NCBI GenBank assembly: GCA_902373525.1 | Contig: CABKMN010000134.1 | Coordinates: 1 to 6,095, forward strand | Length of the DNA stretch: 6,095 bases | Direction of reading: 5' to 3' | Source: an uncultured Bilophila sp. | GTDB lineage: Bacteria > Desulfobacterota > Desulfovibrionia > Desulfovibrionales > Desulfovibrionaceae | In this document: piece after piece, positions 1 to 5,076 of the stretch | Numbering within the stretch: position 1 is the stretch's first letter | Layout: every line of letters starts with the position of its first letter | The notes under the pieces: generated by a model | The model's input: only the letters and a program-made list of their open reading frames with translations | The model's database searches: none | Told to the model about the DNA's origin: nothing | Position numbers and translations under genes: made by a program

Positions 1-1
1 C

Positions 2-55
2 TTGGAGGGGGGAGGAAGGGACTTTCTGGAGAAAGTCCCTTCCTCCCCCCTCCAA
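2..55. terminator. Long perfect hairpin terminator after rfaE1
   Basis: Positions 2-26 and 31-55 are perfect reverse complements, giving a 25-bp stem closed by the tetraloop TGGA (27-30). The hairpin starts 8 bases beyond the rfaE1 stop codon, where a factor-independent terminator is expected. A T-rich run (56-59, then mixed T/C) follows it on the plus strand, and it reads as A-rich before the stem on the minus strand. This suits a bidirectional terminator, possibly shared with a convergent gene to the left of the window. The minus-strand tail lies outside the window and cannot be seen. The apical sequence recurs in the hairpin at the other window edge. Confidence 0.8.
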
Positions 56-63
56 TTTTCTCT

Positions 64-1077
64 TCACCACTTCGTGATGGCAACCGGCAAATCCCGGATA
101 GCCTCGCGCAACGCCTCGGGCGAGGCGACGGCAGCGCCGACCTGCGCGACGACAAGCCCGGCGGCATAGTTGGCGAGCACGCAGGAGGCGAGCAGCGGCA
201 CTCCGGCGGCAAGCCCGAGCCCGAGCGTAGCGATGACCGTGTCGCCCGCCCCGGTGACGTCAAAGACATCCTGCGCCATCGTGGGCACGTGCCAGACGTC
301 CGCGCCGGAAAACAAGGCCATGCCGTCCGGCCCAAGTGTGGTCAGGAGATGCGGACAGCCGACCTTGCCCAGAATGGCCCGACCGGCGGCAAGAATCTCC
401 TCCCGGTCCCGTACCGGCATCCCGGCGCACTCGCCCGTCTCCTTGGTGTTCGGCGTCAGCAGGAAGGAGCCGCCGTACAGCCCCACGTTGCTCGGCTTGG
501 GATCGATCAGAACCTTGACCGGATGCGGGCAGGACGCCAGCAACGCCCGGAACCGATCCATGAACGCCGCTGAAACCAGCCCCTTGCTGTAATCCGAAAG
601 AATCACCACCTCATGCTCGGGAAGCTGCGCGGCGACGACGGACAGAACGGCCTCTTGTTCGGCGGCGGAAAACGGGCTGGCATCCTCCTGATCCAGACGC
701 AGCATCTGCTGCCGCCGGGCCATGACCCGCGTCTTCACCGTGGTGGGCCGGAGCGGCAAGGTGACGAACGCGCCGCCAATTCCCTCGTCGCGGACAAGGG
801 CGCGGATGCGGTCGGCGGAAGCGTCCTCACCCATCGAGCCGATGAGCGTCGCCACGCCGCCGAGCGCCACGATGTTGCGGGCCACGTTGCCCGCGCCGCC
901 GAGCAGATAGCGTTCGCGCTCGATCCGCACGACCGGCACGGGCGCTTCCGGCGAAATGCGATCGGCATCGCCCATGAGATAGGCGTCCAGCATGACGTCG
1001 CCGACGACCAGCACGCGTTTGCCGACCAGCCCGTCAACGACGTCGGGCGTCAGCAGGACAGGAGACGCGTCAGACAT
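64..1077 (-). CDS. rfaE1: D-glycero-beta-D-manno-heptose-7-phosphate kinase (RfaE1/HldA type)
   Basis: This 337-residue PfkB/ribokinase-family sugar kinase phosphorylates heptose 7-phosphate at C1 with ATP to give the 1,7-bisphosphate, a cytoplasmic step toward ADP-heptose for lipopolysaccharide inner core. The N-terminal block RVLVVGDVMLDAYLMG (21-36) and ISPEAPVPVV (41-50) are hallmark sequences of this kinase. GGAGNVARN (60-68) is the sugar-binding region. DVTGAGDT (273-280) is the PfkB C-terminal signature with the catalytic base Asp279. The protein stops after the kinase domain. It lacks the cytidylyltransferase half of the roughly 477-residue bifunctional E. coli HldE, so that activity must come from another gene. 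The start at 1077 is chosen because homologues begin there and a Shine-Dalgarno AAGGA (1083-1087) sits 5 bases upstream; an in-frame extension to 1191 runs through parB. It overlaps the parB stop by 8 bases (1070-1077), so translational coupling is likely. It is the last gene of the parA-parB-rfaE1 operon. Confidence 0.93.
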   Translation of the reverse strand: MSDASPVLLTPDVVDGLVGKRVLVVGDVMLDAYLMGDADRISPEAPVPVVRIERERYLLGGAGNVARNIVALGGVATLIGSMGEDASADRIRALVRDEGIGGAFVTLPLRPTTVKTRVMARRQQMLRLDQEDASPFSAAEQEAVLSVVAAQLPEHEVVILSDYSKGLVSAAFMDRFRALLASCPHPVKVLIDPKPSNVGLYGGSFLLTPNTKETGECAGMPVRDREEILAAGRAILGKVGCPHLLTTLGPDGMALFSGADVWHVPTMAQDVFDVTGAGDTVIATLGLGLAAGVPLLASCVLANYAAGLVVAQVGAAVASPEALREAIRDLPVAITKW

Positions 1078-2062
1078 GAAAATCCTTTGGTTGGGAGTCT
1101 TGCCCGGAAGCGGCGGGGTCCAGCCCCAGACGGCGTAGGAGGTCCGCAAGCTGCTCCTCCGATTCGTAGGGCAGCGTGATCCGGCCCGCACGGTCGTTCC
1201 CGGAAATGGACGCCTTGGCGGCGACGGTTTCCCGAAGCTGACGGATCGCCAGCTTGATGCTCGCCGGTTTGGGAGCGCGGGGACGTTTCGCCACGGGCGC
1301 GGCGGACGCGAGCGAGGACGGCAGCAGGCCGTGCCGCTTCCAGTGGATGACCGCCTCCTCGGCGTCGCGCACGGACAGACGGCGGCTCAGAATCGCCTCG
1401 AACAGCACATCCTGCAACGCCCGTTCGGGCAGGGCCAGCACGGCCCGGGCGTGCCCCGGCGTAAAGGAGCCTTCCCTGAGGGCCTCCTGCATGGGGCGCG
1501 GCAACTGGAGCAGGCGCAGGGAGTTGGCCACGGCGGAACGGCTTTTACCGAGCCGCTGCGCCAGTTCTTCCTGACTGAACGGCAGGCGCTCGCGGAGGGA
1601 CTGGATCGCCTGCGCCTCTTCAAGAGGATTGAGGTCTTCGCGCTGGAGGTTTTCGATGAGCGCGGCGGTCAGGGCGTCCTCATCGGACATTTCCCGCAGC
1701 AGCACGGGGACCTCGGTCAGTCCGGCCCGCTGCGCGGCGCGCCAGCGGCGTTCCCCGGCGACGATTTCGTATACGGTCGCCGTTTCCGTCCGGCGCGGGC
1801 GCACCAGCAAAGGCTGAATGACCCCCTGACTGCGGATGGACGCCGCCAGTTCTTCAAGCGCGGCCTCGTCAAAATGTTTGCGGGGCTGATTCCTGCACGG
1901 CGTCAGCGCGGCGATGGGCAGGGTCGTGGTCTGCCGGGGCGTCGACGCCGTGGAATCCTCCACGGGCGCACCTTTTGCGGACGAAGGCCGCTCGACCGTC
2001 TGGGTGGTGTTGCGGAACAGGGCGTCCAGACCACGCCCCAGACCACGTTCAGTCGCGGACAT
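1070..2062 (-). CDS. parB: Chromosome-partitioning protein ParB (Spo0J/Noc family CTPase clamp)
   Basis: This 330-residue protein binds parS, then slides and spreads along DNA as a CTP-dependent clamp and stimulates the ATPase of ParA. Domains in order: an N-terminal ParA-contacting segment RGLGRGLDALF (6-16); a linker; the ParB/Srx nucleotide-binding fold (about 46-140), with NQPRKHFDE (58-66), GVIQPLLVRP (80-89) and the CTP-binding box GERRWRA (103-109); ENLQREDLNPLEEA (137-150); a helix-turn-helix parS-binding domain (about 163-188, SQEELAQRLGKSRSAVANSL); a Lys/Arg/Pro-rich linker (about 256-268); and a C-terminal dimerisation segment (about 270-315). Its length is usual for a chromosomal ParB. 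The ATG at 2062 has GAGG (2070-2073) 7 bases upstream. It lies 63 bp after parA, with a parS-like site in the gap, and overlaps the next gene rfaE1 by 8 bases. All key motifs are intact. Confidence 0.96.
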   Translation of the reverse strand: MSATERGLGRGLDALFRNTTQTVERPSSAKGAPVEDSTASTPRQTTTLPIAALTPCRNQPRKHFDEAALEELAASIRSQGVIQPLLVRPRRTETATVYEIVAGERRWRAAQRAGLTEVPVLLREMSDEDALTAALIENLQREDLNPLEEAQAIQSLRERLPFSQEELAQRLGKSRSAVANSLRLLQLPRPMQEALREGSFTPGHARAVLALPERALQDVLFEAILSRRLSVRDAEEAVIHWKRHGLLPSSLASAAPVAKRPRAPKPASIKLAIRQLRETVAAKASISGNDRAGRITLPYESEEQLADLLRRLGLDPAASGQDSQPKDFHV

Positions 2063-2105
2063 GGGAAAACCTCACTGTCGTTCCGGGCAGGAGCGGCCTG
2101 CCGGC

Positions 2106-2121
2106 GTTTTCACGTGAAACA
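2106..2121. promoter_or_regulatory. parS-like ParB-binding site between parA and parB
   Basis: The 16-mer GTTTTCACGTGAAACA matches the widely conserved chromosomal parS palindrome TGTTTCACGTGAAACA at 14 of 16 positions. Only the outer two bases of one arm differ, and the central TTTCACGTGAAA is perfect. It sits in the 63-bp gap between the parA stop and the parB start, next to the genes for its cognate proteins. Confidence 0.85.
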
Positions 2122-2125
2122 CGAG

Positions 2126-2911
2126 TCAGTCCTTCGCCGATTTGACGACGGGCTTACGCATGACGATTTCCTTGGCAAGGTTCAGGTAGGCTTCCGAGCC
2201 CTTGGACTTGATGTCGTAATGAAGGATCGACTTGCCGAAGCTCGGGGCCTCCGAGAGACGCACGGTGCGGGGGATGAGAGTCTTGCAGACCTGATCGGGG
2301 AAACAGCGCTCCACTTCGCTCTGTACCTGCCGGGTCAATCGGTTCCTGCCGTCGTACATGGTCAGCACGATGCCGAGCAGGCCCAACTGCGGATTGAGGC
2401 GTTTTTTGACCTGTTCGTAGGTTTGCAGGAGCTTGACGATGCCCTCCAGCGCGAAAAACTCGCACTGGAGCGGCACGAGGATTTCCCGTGCGGCGCACAG
2501 GGCGTTGAGCGTGAGCAGGCCGAGCGACGGCGGGCAGTCGAGGATGATGTAGTCGAAACGCTTTTCCAGCGGCTCAAGCAGCTCGGTCAGATAAAATTCG
2601 CGCCCGATCTTGTCTACGAGTTCCAGCTCGGCGGCGGCGAGGTCCGTACCGGAAGGCAGCAGGAACAGGAACGGGGAAACCGTGGACAGGATGGCTTCGT
2701 TGACGCGCTCGGGCTGAAAAAACGACGTATACAGATTGCACGGCAGGGCGTCCTGACCGAACCCGAGACCGCTGGTCGTGTTCGCCTGCGGATCACAATC
2801 CACAAGCAAAACGCGCTTTTCCATGATCGCCAGCGAAGCGGCCAGATTGATGGCGGTGGTGGTTTTGCCCACGCCGCCCTTCTGATTGGCAATGGCAATG
2901 ATTCGAGCCAT
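2126..2911 (-). CDS. parA: Chromosome-partitioning ATPase ParA (Soj family)
   Basis: This 261-residue protein is a ParA/MinD-superfamily P-loop ATPase that binds nucleoid DNA as an ATP dimer and is released by ParB-parS, moving sister origins apart. The deviant Walker A motif KGGVGKTT is at 11-18, with signature lysine Lys11 and P-loop lysine Lys16. Walker A' DCDPQAN is at 38-44 and Walker B YIILDCPPS at 121-129 (Asp125). The conserved RLSEAPSFGKSI block is at 218-229. I chose the ATG at 2911 because family members typically begin MARIIAIANQKGG and because GAGGG (2917-2921) lies 5 bases upstream. A GTG at 2947 is in frame, would add 12 residues encoded partly by the parS site, and also has a ribosome-binding-like AAGGG (2953-2957), so it cannot be excluded. 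It is the first gene of the operon with parB and rfaE1. Confidence 0.95.
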   Translation of the reverse strand: MARIIAIANQKGGVGKTTTAINLAASLAIMEKRVLLVDCDPQANTTSGLGFGQDALPCNLYTSFFQPERVNEAILSTVSPFLFLLPSGTDLAAAELELVDKIGREFYLTELLEPLEKRFDYIILDCPPSLGLLTLNALCAAREILVPLQCEFFALEGIVKLLQTYEQVKKRLNPQLGLLGIVLTMYDGRNRLTRQVQSEVERCFPDQVCKTLIPRTVRLSEAPSFGKSILHYDIKSKGSEAYLNLAKEIVMRKPVVKSAKD

Positions 2912-2926
2912 GAAGTCCCTCATTAC

Positions 2927-2942
2927 TGTTTCACGGGAAACA
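2927..2942. promoter_or_regulatory. parS site in the parA leader
   Basis: TGTTTCACGGGAAACA differs from the consensus parS palindrome TGTTTCACGTGAAACA at a single central base (15 of 16). It lies 15 bases upstream of the chosen parA start and downstream of the predicted -10 element, so ParB bound there could repress the operon. That regulatory role is an inference. Confidence 0.9.
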
Positions 2943-2962
2943 GACACGGTTTCCCTTACCGT

Positions 2963-2991
2963 TCTCTAGAAGATGTGACAGGCCGCGTCAA
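2963..2991 (-). promoter_or_regulatory. Putative sigma-70 promoter of the parA-parB-rfaE1 operon
   Basis: On the minus strand there is a -35 hexamer TTGACG (2986-2991, 5 of 6 to consensus), a 17-bp spacer and a -10 hexamer TAGAGA (2963-2968, 3 of 6). It sits just after the preceding gene's terminator and about 50 bases ahead of the parA ATG. The predicted transcription start is near 2955-2957. The -10 is weak, so the call is moderate. Confidence 0.5.
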
Positions 2992-3000
2992 GAGACTGAC

Positions 3001-3046
3001 GAGAAAGAATAAAAGAGGGCGATGTTACGCAATGGAAACATCGCCC
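3001..3046 (-). terminator. Factor-independent terminator of the rluD-coaE gene
   Basis: Positions 3017-3026 (GGGCGATGTT) and 3037-3046 (AACATCGCCC) form a perfect 10-bp stem with a 10-base loop. On the minus strand the stem is followed immediately by TCTTTTATTCTTTCTC (3001-3016), a typical U-rich tail. It ends the transcript arriving from the coaE fusion gene about 230 bases after its stop codon and insulates the par promoter just downstream. Confidence 0.8.
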
Positions 3047-3081
3047 CGCCAACGCCGCCCCGGAGTGGACGAAACGGCGGA

Positions 3082-3115
3082 TCGGCAGAGCACGCCGCAG
3101 GCGGCGTACTGCCGA
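3082..3115. repeat. REP-like imperfect palindrome
   Basis: TCGGCAG (3082-3088) pairs with CTGCCGA (3109-3115), and inside it ACGCCGC (3092-3098) pairs with GCGGCGT (3101-3107). An internal loop of three bases against one separates the two stems. The GC-rich bulged hairpin lies in the 3' untranslated region of the coaE fusion gene and has no U tail on either strand. It resembles repetitive extragenic palindromes, but whether it repeats in the genome cannot be seen here. Confidence 0.4.
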
Positions 3116-3273
3116 ACGCTGAAAAAAAGAGTGGGGGACGAGGTTCTTCTCCCCTTTCCGCTCTGGAAATGGGAACGATTGTCCCCGTGTGCGATCCGGC
3201 TGACACGCCCCCGTTCCGGAACGCTTCCGAGCCGAAGGCGGCGTTGTTTCCCGTTTGCTCCGAGGTCGTCTCC

Positions 3274-4941
3274 CTAAAAACAGGGCCGCCGAAAAGGCTC
3301 CAACGACTCGTCCACTCCGGGACACGGCTCGTTCACCAGCGACGCCCATTCGGTGAGGAACGCGGACCGGCTTTCGGACTCCCAGTTGTCCATTTCCCTG
3401 ACAAAGGCCGCCGCCTTGTCCCTCAGTTCCGCTTCCGTACCGGAATTGAGGATCACGAGGTCACATCCCGCCATCTTGTGTTCCTGCGCCCATTGCAGCC
3501 CGTCCATCCGGGCCATGAACGCATCCGACCAACCCCGGACATCCAGCAGGCGGCGGCAGCGTTCGCCCTGCTCACAGGCGACGCCCACTACATACGGCTT
3601 CCCTTCCCCGCAGAGCTTCCGGCTCCAGCCGGACTCGAACCACAGCGGAACCTCCGCGACGGCATACCCCCGCCCCGCTTCCTCCTGTCCGCTCCAGAAC
3701 CGTTCCAGATCGTCCAGCACCAACGGGTGCAGCAGGTTTTCCAGTTCCCGCACGTCCACGCCCGACTCGGCGGAAGGCAGCAGCGCGGCGGCCAGCGCCT
3801 TGCGGTCCACGGGAGAGCGGTCGTCCGGGACGAACCGGTCGCCGTACCGCTGACGCAGGGCCAGCCACGCCTCCTGTCCGGGCTCGTACAGCCGGATCAC
3901 CGCCGCGTCCGCGCTCCATACGGGTACGCCCCGCTCCGCCAGAAGGCGCATGAACAACGACTTGCCCGAACCCGCCACGCCGGTCACGACCACGCGCCGC
4001 ATATGGCGTTCCAACGTCAGCGCCGTCCGGACGAAATCCTCCGGCGGCGGGCAGATAAAGGCCATCGGTTCGCCCGTAAACGGATGCACGAAGGACAAAT
4101 GCCACGCGTGCAGCATCTGCCGGGGCGCGGGATCGTGCTTCAGGAGCACGCCGGGAACCGGCGGCGAAAGCGTCTGCCCGCCCCTGCCGTACAATCTGTC
4201 GCCCCAGAGCGGGTGCCCGACGTGCGCCATATGCACGCGAATCTGGTGCGTGCGGCCCGTAAAAATCCGCACCCCGAGCAGCGCATAGCCGCGCCCCTTG
4301 CGCAGCACGCGCCACGCGCTCCGGGCTTCCCTGCCGTTCTTCACCACGGCGACCTTGACCTTGACCGTGGGATGCCTGCCGAGCGGCGCGTCAACCTCGC
4401 CCGTCGGCGCGGGTACGCCCTGCACCAGCGCCAGATACTCCTTGCGGATTTCCCGTTCCGCGAACGCTTCCGAGAGCCGCAGCCGCGCCTCTTCCGTCAG
4501 CGCCACGCAGATCAGCCCCGAAGTGTCCTTATCCAGCCGGTGCACGATGCCGGGCCGGAAGCCCTCCTGCGCCCGCAGCGACGGGAACCGCGCCACCAGC
4601 CGGTGCACGAGCGTTCCCTCGGGGCAGCTCGGCGCGGGGTGTACGGTCATGCCCGCCGGTTTGTTGAGCACGGCGATCCATTCGTCCTGATACAGGATTT
4701 CGAGATCGCCCTCTTCCGGCTGCACGGACGTGGGCTCGGCTTCCATACGCAGCTCGACGCGCTGTCCCGGCCCCACCTTGGCGGACACGTCCGTACACGT
4801 GCTCCCGTCCACAAGACAGCCGCCGTCACGGATCGCCCGCTTGATCTTTTCACGTGAAACATCCTGTTCCCGCAGGGCTTCCCCGAGGAACCGGTCAAGG
4901 CGCGTGCGCCCTTCTTCTACCGTAAGCGTATAATTTTTCAT
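3274..4941 (-). CDS. coaE: Fusion of RluD-type 23S rRNA pseudouridine synthase and dephospho-CoA kinase (CoaE)
   Basis: This 555-residue protein has two enzyme parts. The first is an RNA-binding S4 domain (about 12-60) followed by an RluA-family pseudouridine synthase core (about 75-300). That core carries LNKPAGMTVHP (92-102), GIVHRLDKDTSG (131-142) with catalytic Asp137, and TGRTHQIRVHMAHVGHPLWGD (228-248), which is closest to RluD. The second part (about 314-515) is dephospho-CoA kinase, which phosphorylates the 3'-OH of dephospho-CoA with ATP to make coenzyme A. It shows P-loop GVAGSGKS (321-328), SAD (343-345, likely catalytic Asp345), VDRKALAA (378-385), LLHPLV (403-408), VPLWFESGW (431-439) and the lid/C-terminal pattern ending CDLVILNSGT (493-502). 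A tail of about 40 residues has no clear match. The ATG at 4941 is chosen because the S4 domain follows at once; no Shine-Dalgarno is visible. A TTG at 5004 would start inside a hairpin. A parS site lies within codons 27-32. Both active sites look intact. Such fusions are, as I recall, known in Desulfovibrio. Confidence 0.93.
   Translation of the reverse strand: MKNYTLTVEEGRTRLDRFLGEALREQDVSREKIKRAIRDGGCLVDGSTCTDVSAKVGPGQRVELRMEAEPTSVQPEEGDLEILYQDEWIAVLNKPAGMTVHPAPSCPEGTLVHRLVARFPSLRAQEGFRPGIVHRLDKDTSGLICVALTEEARLRLSEAFAEREIRKEYLALVQGVPAPTGEVDAPLGRHPTVKVKVAVVKNGREARSAWRVLRKGRGYALLGVRIFTGRTHQIRVHMAHVGHPLWGDRLYGRGGQTLSPPVPGVLLKHDPAPRQMLHAWHLSFVHPFTGEPMAFICPPPEDFVRTALTLERHMRRVVVTGVAGSGKSLFMRLLAERGVPVWSADAAVIRLYEPGQEAWLALRQRYGDRFVPDDRSPVDRKALAAALLPSAESGVDVRELENLLHPLVLDDLERFWSGQEEAGRGYAVAEVPLWFESGWSRKLCGEGKPYVVGVACEQGERCRRLLDVRGWSDAFMARMDGLQWAQEHKMAGCDLVILNSGTEAELRDKAAAFVREMDNWESESRSAFLTEWASLVNEPCPGVDESLEPFRRPCF
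4846..4861. promoter_or_regulatory. parS-like ParB-binding site inside the pseudouridine synthase coding region
   Basis: CTTTTCACGTGAAACA matches parS TGTTTCACGTGAAACA at 14 of 16 positions, with both mismatches in the outer two bases of one arm. In the gene's frame it encodes the Val-Ser-Arg-Glu part of the S4 domain (codons 27-32), so codon choice and DNA site coexist. It lies about 1.9 kb upstream of the parA-proximal site, within usual ParB spreading distance. Confidence 0.78.
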
Positions 4942-4956
4942 AAGGATACGTGCCGA

Positions 4957-5004
4957 TTGGAGGAAGGGAATCCTTTCCGACGAACGGTTCCCCCACCGTT
5001 CCAA
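4957..5004. repeat. Imperfect hairpin, likely decayed copy of the edge hairpin family
   Basis: TTGGA (4957-4961) pairs with TCCAA (5000-5004), GGGAA (4966-4970) with TTCCC (4988-4992), CC (4972-4973) with GG (4986-4987), and TTC (4975-4977) with GAA (4982-4984) around a CGAC loop. The order of arms (GGGAA, CC, TTTC, tetraloop, GAA, GG, TTCCC) mirrors the perfect hairpin at 6056-6095, and the TTGGAG beginning matches that at 2-55. A competing stem GAACGGT/ACCGTTC (4982-4988 with 4995-5001) uses some of the same bases. It lies just upstream of the rluD-coaE start. Confidence 0.45.
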
Positions 5005-5031
5005 TGGCGTTCGACTGGTGTGGAGGGGCTT

Positions 5032-5052
5032 CGTCGGGAGTTCGTCCCGACG
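5032..5052 (-). terminator. GC-rich hairpin after the glycosyltransferase gene
   Basis: CGTCGGGA (5032-5039) and TCCCGACG (5045-5052) form a perfect 8-bp stem with a 5-base loop, 24 bases beyond the glycosyltransferase stop codon. No U-rich tail follows on the minus strand. It may be a weak terminator or an mRNA-stabilising structure that allows read-through into the rluD-coaE gene. No clear promoter is visible between the two genes. Confidence 0.4.
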
Positions 5053-5076
5053 CAGGTTTCGCGCAAGCGGGAGAGG

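Larger units (their letters stand above)
2912..3273. other. Intergenic region between coaE fusion gene and parA
   Basis: This 362-bp gap holds no convincing gene. In the direction of transcription it contains the 3' untranslated stretch of the rluD-coaE gene (3047-3273), which includes a 12-base palindrome CGTTCCGGAACG (3212-3223) and a REP-like hairpin (3082-3115). These are followed by a U-tailed terminator (3001-3046), a likely sigma-70 promoter (2963-2991), a parS site (2927-2942) and the parA ribosome-binding site. Open frames across it on both strands resemble no known family and look like GC-driven chance frames. Confidence 0.7.

Noticed and set aside
1078..1191. N-terminal extension of rfaE1 to 1191
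   Set aside because: The extension lies wholly inside parB coding sequence, and the ATG at 1077 has a good Shine-Dalgarno and matches the normal kinase start.
2790..2802. DnaA-box-like CAATCCACA, considered because parS suggests origin proximity
   Set aside because: It is a single 7-of-9 match inside parA coding sequence, with no cluster and no AT-rich unwinding region, so there is no support for an origin here.
3245..3260. Possible fourth parS (TGTTTCCCGT half-site)
   Set aside because: Only 9 of 16 positions match and the second half of the palindrome is absent.
1331..3277. Very long plus-strand open frame of 648 codons
   Set aside because: It runs antisense through parB and parA with low-complexity Arg/Gly/Gln-rich translation and no family motif. 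It is the kind of shadow frame expected opposite GC-rich codons.
2966..3349. Minus-strand frame of 127 codons between the coaE fusion and parA
   Set aside because: It overlaps the coaE 3' end in another frame, crosses a terminator hairpin and the par promoter, and its translation is Arg/Ser-rich without recognisable features.
3022..4857. Plus-strand open frame of 611 codons
   Set aside because: It is antisense to the rluD-coaE fusion, His/Arg/Pro-rich and matches nothing. The minus-strand frame carries intact motifs of two enzymes.
4942..5004. TTG start at 5004 for the rluD-coaE gene
   Set aside because: The 21 added residues derive from a hairpin and are unlike the start of S4-domain synthases. 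The ATG at 4941 leads directly into the S4 domain.
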